Part shown: piece after piece, positions 12,627 through 24,545 of the stretch
Layout: the number at the start of each line of letters is the position of its first letter
How positions within the stretch are numbered: position 1 is the stretch's first letter
Assembly (NCBI RefSeq): GCF_026210795.1
Contig: NC_089458.1
Coordinates: forward strand, 2,310,001-2,374,000
Direction: 5' to 3'
Length of the DNA stretch: 64,000 nt
Origin: Rhizophagus irregularis
Taxonomy: Eukaryota > Glomeromycota > Glomeromycetes > Glomerales > Glomeraceae
Notes under the pieces: generated by a model
What the model saw: the letters and a program-made list of their open reading frames with translations, nothing else
Told to the model about the DNA's origin: nothing
The model's database searches: none
Translations under genes and position numbers: made by a program

Positions 12627-13519
12627 TATATAGTTTGCTCAAAATAAGTCCAATTTTTATCATTTAAAATGCAAAATAAACTTAAATATTAGGACATTTT
12701 CATGATCATAATGCTTTTTTACTTTTTGAAAAAATTAACTATAAGTATTAATTTTTGAAAAACTAATATGATGTAAAATTTGTGAATTTAGAATGGATAT
12801 AATCATTAAAAATTTCTCAAATATTATCAAAACTAATAGAAAAGTATAAATTAAAAAATTTTTTTTGACTATCTACTGCATGATTAAAACAATAAAATTA
12901 TATGATTTAATTAGTAATTTTTGGCTAAATATTTAAACAATAATTTTGTTAATAATATATTAAAAAATTCTTTAATTTTTAATATTTAATGCTTAATAAT
13001 ATTAAGTTGGAATCTAGTTAATTTGCTATTATTTTGGGTAATATTTTATTAATTTCAAAATTATGGTCTTTTCTTAATGTTAATTTATATCTGATATATT
13101 ATATTATAATGGATATTTTTAATATTGCAAAAAATTATTTTCATTATATTTTAGTTTAAAGAAAAATATTTATCAAATTATAATAAAATTTTTTAATATT
13201 TATTCCTAATCTTGCTGCATTTTATGCAATACTTTGTATAATAAAAATACAATAATATTAAATGTTAATTAAAGTAGTGTTCCAATTCATTAATTTCATA
13301 TTTATATCTGTGATTAGATATCCATCATTTACAGTTATCAGATATGTATTTTTGTAAATAGATCAGATGAAAGGAAATTGAAAATATTCACTTCAAATAC
13401 TCATTACTTATAAGATATTCTAGATTTAAATCAGGCTAAATTTATAGTACTAACCTGAAATATGAAATTTGTGTAATATTATGTAATATAAAAATTTAGC
13501 CAAAAATTTATATAATCTA
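12627..13519. other. AT-rich spacer
   Basis: About 900 bases of AT-rich DNA between two MITEs. No open frame, RNA gene or clear repeat was seen. Confidence 0.4.
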
Positions 13520-13989
13520 GGGGCAGTATATAAAATTCATATGCACAATGTACATACATATACATTTTAATTTTTATATGCATAATTTTTAAAATTCAAT
13601 GTGCATTATTGTGCACAGCATAAAATTTCTTAAAGAAAATATTAATAAAATTAATAAAAATGTGCACTATTGTGCACAAAAATTTTTTAATTGTGCACAA
13701 AAAAAAATGATTTATATGCATATGTAGGACTCCACTTACTTATAATAAAGGTCATCGTAAAAAATTGGTCCTCTACTAATAGTTTTTACCTTACTTTTTT
13801 CTTAAATTCTATTGGTTAATTAGCTAAAAGGGAAAAAAATCATAACAATGTAACATAAAATTTCCTTTTATAGTAGGATCTGCAAAGAATTTATATATGA
13901 TTTTTACCTTAGCCTGGGGTGACCTATCTTATAAGTAAGCAGGGTCCTGCATATGTACATATAATTTTTTTCAGATTTTATATACTGCC
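13520..13989. mobile_element. Tc1/mariner-like MITE with an inner foldback
   Basis: Left end GGGGCAGTATATAAAAT after TA, right end ATTTTATATACTGCC before TA. The interior has a second imperfect inverted repeat between about 13714 and 13935, with arms carrying CTTACTTATAA. Several TGTGCAC motifs lie in the left half. TA flanks suggest Tc1/mariner ends. The two ends differ by two bases in length. It is non-coding. Confidence 0.6.
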
Positions 13990-14040
13990 TAGGGGATAGA
14001 TAAATATATGGAAAGACCAACTTATGGTTATACAAATATA

Positions 14041-14611
14041 CACAGTGAAATTCGATATAATAGAACCATCCGTTCCAGTAAAAATATCCGGTATATCGAG
14101 ACTTCCGATATATCAAAAAATTTAAAAAATTTCGATATACCGGATTTTATATATAAATCACATGAAATTCCGTTATATCAAGTTTTTATTTGTGCGACAT
14201 GTGCGACGAACATTGAAAATTTAGATTATTTTTATTTAAAACATTATTTGAGAAATTTTATACACTGAAATTTACCAAAACTTAAAAAAATTTTGCTTTT
14301 TCTTACTATCTGAAATAATTTTTTATAAAAAAAAATGATGTTGCTCAAAAAAAATGAGATTATCTGTATCACGTGAAAATACTGTAATTTTATTGGTTTA
14401 AAATTGTGAATCGTCATGTGTTCTGGTATATCGAACCATTTTTATTATAACCGTTCTATTATTTGTTCCGTTATAGCTATTATCGAGATTTTACTAATAA
14501 ATTCCGTTATATCAAACTTATTTTAATATATGTGATTTGGTTCCGAAAAAAAGTTCCGGTATAAGGCCAGTTCCGGTTTATTGGGGTTCCGTTATATCAG
14601 ATTTCACTGTG
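14041..14611. mobile_element. Pogo/Tigger-like MITE
   Basis: 571-bp element flanked by TA (14039-14040 and 14612-14613). Left end CACAGTGAAATTCGATATAA, right end reversed CACAGTGAAATCTGATATAA. Terminal CAGTGAAA followed by repeated subterminal CCGTTATATCAA-type motifs is typical of pogo/Tigger elements. The open frame at 14008-14268 is made of these repeats and is not a gene. Confidence 0.75.
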
Positions 14612-14918
14612 TATATGGATTACAATGATCTTATTTTAATAAAAAAGTGATAATTATGATATGATACAATCACACCATGACAGCACATTATAAAGCTATA
14701 CATGATATAAATTTTATTGCCTTTGTGTTTTTAGTTTTAAGATATTTAACATTAGCTACTTAAAATACCTTAAAATTATATAAAATTTTATTATTTTATT
14801 ATATACTTAAAAATAATATATAATAAGTAAAAATATTACGTAACTCTTTAATCATAATCATGTGATATATGATGATTACATGATTTACGCAGAATTTTAA
14901 CTACTCCAAAAACACTAC

Positions 14919-15762
14919 CTAGGGGTGTGGGGGTCTAACTGGTTGGTTATACAATATAATTTTGTATTACCAAACTGTCCCACTACCGTCACCCCTGAAT
15001 TTTATTATTTTAATATATCCAAGACATTCCAAGCCTAAAACTTTTGACGCATAACGTTTCTAAAAGCCGATGTTCGAAAGTAGATTAGTATTGGTAAGAG
15101 TCATATATTGGCAAATTTTCATGACTATTAGAGCGTTATTGGGTTTCTCAAGTTAAAGTTTTAATATAGCTTATTAGAAAAACTATTATTTCGAAATATA
15201 TATTAAAAAAATTTTTTTAAAAAACAATGAAAAATATGTTTTTAACAATAAATATCACTTTTATATTAAAATTTTATTAAATACATTCTCTTTTATTAGT
15301 GAAAACTGCATACAACTATTTATTGTAGATATTTACTATAGACAATATTTTTTTCAGTTTTTTTTTAAAAAAAAAGGTTTAAAAGTTATTATAAATTAAA
15401 AGTCTATATAAATAACGTTTTCTTGTAATAAATAAACTTGTTTTACTTGTTTTAGACTTCTAAATATTGATTTATTCATCATAAATACTAAAATAAAACC
15501 GCTGACGTTGTTTTTTTCTTCTGGTAAGCGTCCAAACATTATTTAAAGTACTTGGATGCGACAAAACAGATGTAAAGATGATCACGTTTCAAGGATGACA
15601 TAATTGGGTGGCTGGTTTTTTTAATTGCAGGGGTATTTTGTTCACCGATCATCGTAATTTACTAATAACGTATATGAATTTATATGGAGGACAGTTTTGA
15701 TTTATTAGACTTATTGTATATTATATTGTGTAACCAACCAGTTGGACCCCACACACCCCTAG
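14919..15762. mobile_element. Non-autonomous hAT-like element
   Basis: 844-bp element with ends CTAGGGGTGTG and CACACCCCTAG. The longer inverted repeats include CAACTGGTTGGTTA and span about 40 bp. The direct repeat ACACTAC flanks it at 14912-14918 and 15763-15769. TAGGGGTGT-type ends are typical of hAT elements. hAT duplications are normally 8 bp, so one base may have changed. No transposase frame remains. Confidence 0.75.
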
Positions 15763-16386
15763 ACACTACCAAAAAATTTTTGGTAATGTGACTTGATGAG
15801 TTTTATTGGTCAGATTTATTTTGTACAAAAAATTTTCGCAGCTTTTTTCAAGAAAAAAAATAAAATGAGAACATTTATCTTAAAAATACTTGTAGATTTT
15901 ATAAAAAAAAAAATTAAAGAAATGTTTAATTTAAACATTTCTTATCAGTTATAGTTCTTTTCACTTAATAAAATTTATTGTTGGTTTTTTTTATTAAAAT
16001 AAGTGTATAATTTAATAATAGTAATAAAAGATAATTTTTATAATGTATTAAATGGAAAAGTCTTATTCTTATTCAAAACTTGATAGTTTACAGTACCTTT
16101 ATACACCCAAGGTTGTAAATAAATTTTGTATTTAATATAAAAAACGCGTTTTTATTTTCACAACAAAATAAAATACAATTAGATTTTAAAGAACATAGAA
16201 TAAAGTAAACTATATTTCAAGGGAAAATAGTAGTACAAAGTCACGTTACCGAAAATTTTTTGGTGGGGTAGTTCAGAATTTTTGGGTATACTGACGTAAT
16301 GTAACACGAATTAAAGTCACGTGAAGTAAATTTTTTAAGTTTTTAAGCCTGCTGCGCCTGTTGGTATCCAATTTTTTTTAAAAAAA
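15763..16386. other. Promoter-side spacer of NAS2
   Basis: AT-rich DNA with a 12-bp inverted repeat at about 15920 (AGAAATGTTTAA and its complement, one base apart) and a TCACGTGA palindrome at 16317-16324, about 60 bases before the NAS2 start. No gene was seen. Confidence 0.5.
16317..16324. promoter_or_regulatory. TCACGTGA palindrome upstream of NAS2
   Basis: Eight-base E-box-type palindrome 63 bases upstream of the NAS2 start codon. Such sites are bound by bHLH factors such as Cbf1 in yeast. The role here is inferred from sequence and position only. Confidence 0.4.
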
Positions 16387-17384
16387 ATGGGTAACGAAAT
16401 AACACCAAAATCTGCAGAATTAACAGCTCGCCAATTAATGGGACAAAAAGACGCGATTGAAAATGAATTGAAGGAATTGGAACAGATACTAAAAGGAGTA
16501 AATACGGCATGATTTTTTGAAAAATATATTTTTTCTTTTGGTTCATTAACGTTTATATATCAAATATTAGCAAGGTGTTGAAATGGATGAACCTTTAGTT
16601 GATGAGTCAGGATTTCCACGCGATGATATCGATTTAGTAGCCGTTAGAACTGCTCGTTCAAAATTAATTTGTGGGTTGACTCTTAGAAATCAAAAATTTT
16701 CTTCGCATATACTAATGATTTTAGTGAACAGCCTTACGAAATGATCATAAAGATATAATGAAACAAATTGAAGAAGCCCTTCATGCAATGCATGCAGAAA
16801 ATAAAGCAAATAAGGAAGATAAGTCGGTTGAAACAGGTTTGTATAAATTAAAAATGGTTATTTATGAAACTCTAACATACTTACTTTCTTAGCCATAAAT
16901 CGTCCGAGGCCTTTTGCTATCGTTAATTCGGTAGCACCAGATTCACCAGCAAGAGAGGCAGTAAATACAATTACTATTAATTACTCTTTTAATCACGAAT
17001 TGACACTCAATGCCTTTTTCACGAATAGGGTTTATTAAAAGGAGATGAAATTACTCGATTTGGGTCGATCCATTCGGGAAATCACCAAAAATTACAGGCT
17101 TTAAACACATATGTAGTAGATAATGAAGGGGTGTGTATGTTAATCAGAGTTTTTTTATCATACAAGTATATTATTAATATTTAATTATTTTTTTTAGAAA
17201 TCCATTAATGTAACAATTGAACGCGGAAAAGAAAAATTAGTATTACAACTGACACCAAAACGCGGATGGGGTGGAAGAGGACTTCTAGGGTATGTTAATA
17301 AATTAGTTAATGAAACTAATTTTTGAAAAATTTATTAACTTTCTCTTTTTATTTCTTAGTTGTCATATTAGTTTATTAAAGTAA
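16387..17384 (+). CDS. NAS2: 26S proteasome assembly chaperone Nas2/PSMD9 (p27)
   Basis: Nas2 binds the ATPase Rpt5 and prevents early base-lid assembly of the 19S particle. Seven exons, 16387-16497, 16571-16670, 16732-16836, 16893-16960, 17029-17130, 17198-17289 and 17360-17384, give 200 residues. The N-terminal coiled coil (AELTARQLMGQKDAIENELK) is followed by MDEPLVDESGFPRDDIDL and VRTARSKLI. The PDZ domain fills the C-terminal half: PRPFAIVNSVAPDSPA, GLLKGDEITRFGSI, then GWGGRGLLGCHI at the end. Exon 2 to 3 is joined through GTGGGT, chosen by frame. Confidence 0.93.
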
Positions 17385-17717
17385 TATTCATTACATCATT
17401 ATTCTTAAAATTTTCTTGCAATTTATTCACAAATAATTGGAAATTAAATTGGCTAAAAAGCCTACATGCAAAATTAATTAAAAAATATATATATATGCGC
17501 AAAAGTCCATTTACATTTACTAAATTAAATACTATTAAATATGCAATGTTTCTGAATTCTTATTAACAAAATGCAATTAAATATTAATGTCTGAACGCTT
17601 TAGGCAAGCAAGGCAAACAAATATGCCTCTACTATCTTTACCTTGTAGGATTATCTAGATAATGGACCTGATCTTCTTAGTATTATTAATGTACTAAGCC
17701 ACAGGTCACAAACTGAA

Positions 17718-18754
17718 CTAACAATTACATCCGTCATCCTGTTTACTTTCCGTTTGTGTTACATTTACATTATTGCTAGGTGAAGGCTTTTTCTGCCATA
17801 AACTTGGTGTTTCAAGAATCTAAGAAGAATTTTCAATAAATAGAGATTATCTTTGTAATACAAAGCGAAGAAAAACTTTACCTTTCTAACAAGTTCTTCA
17901 AAAGCATCCTTGACTCCATATCTAGTTTTGGCACTGCACTCTAGAAACAAAGTATGAGACTTTCGTGCGTATGCTTCAGCTTCCTTACGTGAAATCACAC
18001 GTTGCTCTTCCTTTATTATTAATAATATAAGCGTTATCTAAAAGTCTTAAAAAAAGAAATATTGTAATTCGATTAAAGAATACCTTATCAACTTTATTTC
18101 CAACTATCATTTTGACAACGTCTTTGTTTGTACAATAAGTACTCAATTCATTAAACCAGTTATCAAGCTGATCAAACGTTTCACGATTGCTCACATCGTA
18201 AACTGTCATGTAAAAATAAATAAAATATTAGCAAACCGTTCTTCAATGAACTTAGAAACTAGTAAAATGAAAGTAATAAAAGCACCAAGAATGACGCCTT
18301 GAGCACCACGATAGTAAGAGGACGTTAGCGTTCGGAAGCGTTCTTGACCTGCAGTATCCTAAAAATTTATAGTTTATTAACACAGAGACTAAAAATATTA
18401 TAAAACCATGAGTAAAGGTACATACCCAAATTGTTAATTTATATTTTTTTCCCTCGAACATCATGTCTTGAACTTTAAAATCTACACCTGAAATTAAGAA
18501 CAAATTAAGTAATTGTAGTTTTATGACAATAACTGATCTAAAGCCAGAGTCATTAATTTCAAACTTCTTATTTATATAAGATTGAGGTTTTGAAGCAAAT
18601 TTTAAAATGTAATATTACCAATTGTAGCTGCGACCTCGTCTTGCGGCAAAAATGTGTCCTCAGTAAAACGCAAAAGTAAGGACGATTTTCCAACATTCGA
18701 GTTACCAATGAGAAGAATCTTGAGTGTCGCTTCGTAACCGTCAATTCCTGCCAT
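17718..18754 (-). CDS. RAB18: Small GTPase Rab18
   Basis: Rab18 acts at the ER, Golgi and lipid droplets. Six exons, 18754-18619, 18487-18426, 18358-18286, 18202-18084, 18010-17882 and 17819-17718, give 206 residues. G motifs are complete: the P-loop GNSNVGKSS, Thr in [23 protein letters not shown] and ECSAKT. AQGVILVYDV and LETPSLW near the end favour Rab18 over other Rabs. The C-terminus is CNC, a CxC geranylgeranylation motif, so the product would depend on the Rab escort protein coded at 3664-6056. It converges on NAS2, with 333 bases between stops. Confidence 0.92.
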
Positions 18755-19634
18755 ATTATTTATTATTAATTAATTAAAAAATAAGAGGAAACTTTTAAAT
18801 AGAAGTTGAATCAATTATGGCGGTAAACAAAACGCGGAGTCTATATTTCTTCTGACTCGAAATTGATGTCATGCCAGCTAACCTATTCAATCGTCGATCA
18901 TGACCAATAAAAGGTTGAAGATCAGACCAAGACCCTGCCCGGCTTTTAGATTTGAACTAATCATAAAAGTAGAGATTATCGATAAAAACTACTTTAATTT
19001 TATTACTCCTACCTTCGTTACAGACTAGGGTTGGGGAGAGGCTTTAATTTGATTAATGGACTGAGATTTTGAAATTTTTAACTAGTGATAATTTCTTAGT
19101 GAATTGTATCCTATACGTTTCTCTTATGTAATAAAAAACCATAACCGTCTTATAAACTTTATAACTAACAATTTATTTCATTTCCTACTTAAAAGAAAAT
19201 TTATTATTTAACAGTTAAAACTTGTTCTTTCTCATCAGCTTATCTTGACGAAATTCTTCACTAAAGTGTAATTGCGTCCCCTTTTTTTAGAAGTTTTTCG
19301 CAATATTCTTCAAACACCTTTGCAGGGATTTGTATATAAAGCTAAATTCCTAAAAATTTAATAACAATTATGACAGCATATTTCCATATTTCCTTATTAA
19401 ATATTATATATTAAAATAACTTACAAATTTTTATTTGAAATTTTAGTTTTTAAACAAGGATTTTTTGATATGTACATTCTACAAAGGCCAAATAATAATA
19501 TCTTAATAATATATAAAAAAATAACAAAGCGAAACCGTTTAAGTTAACGGGAGATATAATTTACAACTCGGAAATTTTGTTAAATAAAATAGGAATGGTT
19601 TTGATAAAAAAGGAATGGTTTGCATAAGAGGATA
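18755..19634. other. Spacer between RAB18 promoter and SIN1 3' end
   Basis: The right 430 bases are SIN1 3' flank. A coding-looking stretch on the minus strand at about 19212-19346 reads IPAKVFEEYCEKLLKKG and then, in another frame, LHFSEEFRQDKLMRKNKF. It has no start and shifts frame, so it may be a remnant or an unjoined terminal exon. No RNA gene was seen. Confidence 0.4.
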
Positions 19635-19746
19635 TTAATAGTTTGAAAAAGACCTAGTTTTTAATTTATCACTATTATATAACCCCATGAGAAACTTTAC
19701 TTTTTGACAAATTTCAGCTACAAAAACAAATATTCAATATAAAATG

Positions 19747-19807
<61 letters not shown>

Positions 19808-22323
19808 GACTTACTAGCTACTTTGGAGGATTCTGCCTCAAAATCATATGTCTTTGTTCCAGTATCTCGATATACTTCTAATTTAAAACTAGATTGAGCT
19901 TTTTTACTTATCTTACATGATATAACAGATGTAATATGATATGATGACTATTATAATATCGTTTAAATATTGTTAATAAATTAAGAAGATAATGTATTAA
20001 AATAACTCTAGTTACATACCGTTTTCATTGATTCAAACATTGTTCTAGTTTCTGAAGGCATAATATGAATGTAATCCCCATCTATTGCTAATACACGTTC
20101 ATGACGTCCAACAAACATTGGTATTTTTCGGTTAACCGTATATTTCTAAATATATTAGTTAATTAAACATTATAACTAAAATTTAAGATAATTATAGAAT
20201 GAATCATTTATATTACCTTATATACAGACATGTATTCATTGGATGACACATATTGTGGTTGAGGAGGTTCATTAAGTGTTCGTCGCTTAGATTGTCTTTG
20301 CTCTTTGGGTGCTAAAAAATATGTTTATGTTAGTTGGAATTAATTAAATTAATAAGCTAATACATTGACTTACTTGTAGGACTAGATGGAGGGGATGGTT
20401 TTTTTACAAGAGCTAATTCCTGAGAATTTCCAACACTTTCCACAGTCTTTTCAAGATCTAAATAGGTGCTTGTATCAGCAATTTTAAAAGTATAATCCTT
20501 GGGTTCTAATTTACGCTTACGACAAACCATGTCAAGAACACTATAAAAATGCGTATCAGCTGGTACATTTATAGTTGTAGTATGCGCAACCTCAGCGACT
20601 TCAGAATAAGGTGTAAGCCTAATTCGTAAAAATATTTGATTTGTCAAATCAATAGCAGATGATACTACTGTTGTACTCGATGTAATGGCTGAATTTGTAT
20701 TAACTGTAGATCCATTTGACTTTATAGATGGACTAGCTAATGGTTCCTTAGGTGATGGTTTTGATTTAGCAGAAAGTGATATATTCTGTTTAACTGAATT
20801 ATTATAAATCAAATATGAGCATTTTAGTTCCAAAATAATAAAATAGTATAAATAGAAGGGCATTAAACAAGATAACTAACCCTGATTTGGATTTGCTTTA
20901 CATAATGCAAACTGATCAGTGGCAAATTTGGATATTTCCCGTGTTCTATCGGGAACTATAATAGAAATATAATCTAATTAAAATTTACTCAACACTATTT
21001 AAATAAGGACATAACAATAACATAAATACCGGGAAAATCAAAATCTATTTCACCATCATCTTCCACTATTCTCATAGTCCATTGTAAAACATCACAAAAC
21101 TTTGGTTCCAACGCAGGTTCTCTTTTTTCATCCCAATATTGATATAAAGTATACCCAATAACTTCCTCAACTGTAGCATCTCTTTTGACAACAACAACAA
21201 GTGGGTGTAAAGGTTTATTACTAAACGGAAGATATATTTTCAAAGTTAACGGATTGAGGTCTCCTTTTCCAGCAAAAAAGCTATATTCTTCCACAAATGG
21301 ATTATCTAATTTACTCTTCTTTTCTACTATTAATGCTGTTAGTGCAGAAAACGGTTTGGGTTTTGAAATAACTTTTGTTGAGTCTGGTAAAAGTTTTCGT
21401 TCTTCTGCAGTAGATAATGAAGGTCTCGGAGGTGGACTAGATGATATATCTGTTCCATCCGTCGTCAATAATGATGCTTCCGAACCTCTTCTATCAGCAA
21501 GAACTTTGTCGCTTTCGGCTGATGTAGTTGGTGATAGTTGTGGCGTTTGTTCAGTAGATGAAATTCCAAGTATACTATCTGGTGAAGTTATCAATGCACC
21601 ACCTCCAGGTGAAAATGAATGAGCTAAACTTGGACGTGAAGTCGGCGGTTTTGAAGGGGATGTTATAAATACTGGTGGAGGAGCTACAATTTGTTTAGGT
21701 AAATGTCGTTTTGTAAATAAAGGTGGTGGTTTTTTACTATAATAATTAACAAATAATGCATAAATAATTTGAGAAACTTAAAGAAATCATTGTTACTTAT
21801 TGCTACAAAAAGTAAAATTTATTAATCACATATTATTAAACTCTTACCTATTATCCTCGTCGTCAATATAGATATCGTCGTCACTATCCCCGTTTTTGTT
21901 ATTGTTAAAACTCGAATCTTCTCTAACAGCCTGCGTAGAAGTTGTATCTCTGCTTCTATTTGAGTGAGTTAACGGTTTAGGCCGACCTCCCGATATCGGT
22001 GAACCAGCAGCGCTACTCGCTATACTTTTGCTACTAAAATAATCATTCCCCGACATACTAATGTTCGGAGAATGACATGCCAACATCTCTGGATATGAAG
22101 GTGCGGCGGTCTTAATATAGTCATTTGAAAGAACAGTTGGGTTAAAAGTTATAACACGCTCGCCAATACGATCTCCAACACGACGGAGATAACCTATACG
22201 AAGTTGGTGAATAATATAACTTTGTAATGATCGGCTACATTAGCAAAATTTTACTTTTAAGAATGTAACCCGTTTATTACAAATAAATAACCACACTTAC
22301 TCTGGATCATTCAGCAGAGACAT
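19635..22323 (-). CDS. SIN1: TORC2 subunit SIN1/Avo1
   Basis: Sin1/Avo1 is a core subunit of TOR complex 2 and recruits AGC kinases such as Akt/Ypk. Nine exons, 22323-22301, 22234-21848, 21736-21030, 20955-20881, 20793-20374, 20311-20217, 20145-20020, 19947-19815 and 19717-19635, give 682 residues. In order: an N-terminal helix with YIIHQLRIGYLRRVGDR; a long Ser/Pro-rich linker; the CRIM domain (LTLKIYLPFSNKPLHPLVV, then RIVEDDGEIDFDFP); a Ras-binding-like domain (IFLRIRLTPYS, DYTFKIADTSTYLD); and a C-terminal PH domain (YMSVYKKYTVNRKIP to EICQKVKFLMGLYNSDKLK). The last intron holds the AAT microsatellite. Confidence 0.93.
19749..19804. repeat. (AAT)n microsatellite in a SIN1 intron
   Basis: About 18 perfect trinucleotide copies inside the last SIN1 intron, 10 bases from the upstream 5' splice site on the minus strand. 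Confidence 0.95.
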
Positions 22324-23075
22324 TGAAAAAAAAAAGATAGTGCCAAAGCAAACTGTTTGTGCGTTAATCTAGCATGGGCAATTAGAAAAAGCTGTAATAT
22401 TAGGAGCTTTGTTTATTAAACTTCATATTAATAAAGTTTGGTATTCGGGTATTCAAAGTGTCCAGTCAGTCGGTATAATATACTATAACAGATAATATAC
22501 GAACATAGTTACCAAGTGAGTAACATAAAGTCACATGAAATTTTTACGTTCGTAACAAACAGTTGAATAGTGTAACACTATAGGGGTAAATTTACATTTA
22601 AACCTACACAAACTTATTATTAATTTATGTTCTTAAACTTATATTAGTTATAATTTTATATAACAAATTTATATATTATATAAACTTGAGCTGCCAAAAT
22701 TTTTCATAATGAATGCTTTATAAGTAAAGTAATTAAGGTAATTTCAATATTAAAAATTACCTGTTAGATAAATATATATTAATAAATAAATTAACAAATT
22801 TATTTTTTTTAAATGTGACTTTTACATTTTTTAATGAATTTTATATTAAATTTTAAATTATTAAAATGGGAGTTATTTCTATATTATATATTTCAATATT
22901 TTAATATATTAAGCTATATACCTTTCTTTATTATACTAAAAAATTTATTTTTTTTTTGCAAGGTAGTGCAATTTGTAAGTTTATTAATTATATGTAAGAG
23001 TGTAGAATAACTGTTATATAATTAATTTATTAAAACTTCAAACCAGTTCCCCATCTATAAGATTGCTCCTGTGCC
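22324..23075. other. SIN1 5' flank and AT-rich spacer
   Basis: The SIN1 promoter side is followed by AT-rich DNA. No gene or defined repeat was seen. Confidence 0.4.
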
Positions 23076-23368
23076 AGGACCCCAGACATCTCTTATAGAA
23101 CTCACAACTGACTTTTTGCCAAAAAAGACCCAGTTTGCTCTTTTTTATTTTCCGTTTTTTGCGATTATCTTGGTATCCAGTGATCCGATTCATGCGGATT
23201 ATTTTTTATTTTGTAGAGATCGATGAGAGCTACAAAATAAAAAAAAGTTCGTACAAATTGGATCACTGGATGCCAAGATAATCGCAAAAAACTGATTTTT
23301 TTTTGTGAAATTTAGGTCAATCTGCGAAAAAGTTGCCACTGAGTTATATATGTAATGTCTGGGGTCCT
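23076..23368. mobile_element. MITE, family C copy 1 (hAT-like)
   Basis: 293-bp element with ends AGGACCCCAGACAT and ATGTCTGGGGTCCT and the 8-bp duplication CCTGTGCC at 23068-23075 and 23369-23376. Inside is a large inverted repeat whose arms carry GCGATTATCTTGGTATCCAG and its complement. Copy 2 lies in opposite orientation at 55627-55915. An 8-bp duplication fits hAT. It is non-coding. Confidence 0.88.
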
Positions 23369-23376
23369 CCTGTGCC

Positions 23377-24243
23377 CTACCATCACCTTATGAAATTCAC
23401 CTGTATCCTTCAATAATAACTATTGAATTATATAGGATCATTATATCATAAAGCTTCAGTATGTGCTTTTACTACCCTTTAAACAAAAAAAAAAATAAGG
23501 TTATGTTAAATTTGTATATTTTTATATTATTATATACCTTCCATAATACCCTATTTCCTTCTCTAATGAATTGATTCATATGATATTGTCTTGCTTTTCC
23601 TAATGCTATTGACCATTATTCATTATGTTTCAAGATTTTTCTGTTTTCCAAGTCATATATGCCATTCTCCTTCTGCAATGTTAGAATTCTGTTATATACA
23701 ATGCATTGATGTGTTAGTGACCTTTTCATTTTTTTACTCCTTTAATATGTTTTCATTCTGCTACTGCTTTACAGCATAATTGCCAAATAATATTGTAAAA
23801 TTCATTAACAAATGTTTCTAAGAAAAGAGCTACTATAGTTAATTCCATTCTTTTTGATTTGACAATAGTCTTAAGTTCTCTATATTTACTTTTTGGAAAG
23901 TAGCTTCTTAACATTAAGTATATCATATAAGGAATAGGCAAATCAAAATTAAAAATTTCTTGAATATTTAATTACATTTACATATAGTATTATTGGCTAT
24001 AGTTGTCCATTTATTTTTAAGTTGTTAACAATATATATATCATATGTTCATCATCTTTATTTTCTTCAAGATAAAACCTATACTTTGCATTTTCATATAA
24101 GTCATATCTTCTTTCTTTCATGATTTCCAATGTTAAGAGCAGATAATTTAGGAGTTTCAAATGTTTAATAAATCTGTTATTTATTAGTGATGTTATGCAA
24201 TTATTATACTAAAAGATTAAATAGTAATCAATATAAAAATAAG
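23377..24243. other. Spacer with a short coding-like remnant
   Basis: A minus-strand stretch at 23753-23941 reads MPIPYMIYLMLRSYFPKSKY and on for 62 residues. It has no recognised match or continuation and may be a scrap of a decayed mobile gene. The rest is AT-rich. Confidence 0.35.
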
Positions 24244-24545
24244 AGTAATGCTAAATCTTACCAGTGATAATTATTACCACTGGTAATTATCACCACTTAA
24301 TTCCAGCCAAAATTACAATTTGGCCAGAATTATAAAATGCCAGTTTAATAATTTTAGCCAGAGTTAAAAATCTAATCATAAAATTTTAACTTAAATAATA
24401 AATATATTAATAAATATTGAAGTAAAAAAATTAAAAAATTAAAATTTTGCATTTTTTTTAAAAATTATCTGAAAAAACAATCTTTTTGATTTTAGGCAAA
24501 TTTCTTCTTCTTATAAATTTACATATAAAATAACTATTTAATATA
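24244..24545. mobile_element. MITE, family B copy 2 (truncated)
   Basis: The left end TAATGCTAAATCTTACCAGT and a CACCACTTAATTCCAGCC block match copy 1 at 12188, with TTGGCCAGAATTATAAAATG and TAAATTTACATATAA further in. The right terminal repeat is missing. The right boundary is approximate. Confidence 0.7.

Noticed and set aside
14008-14268. Open frame of 86 residues, plus strand
   Set aside because: Made of the repeated motifs of the pogo-like MITE ends.
23753-23941. 62-residue open frame on the minus strand as a gene
   Set aside because: No splice continuation and no recognisable family. Recorded only as a possible scrap.
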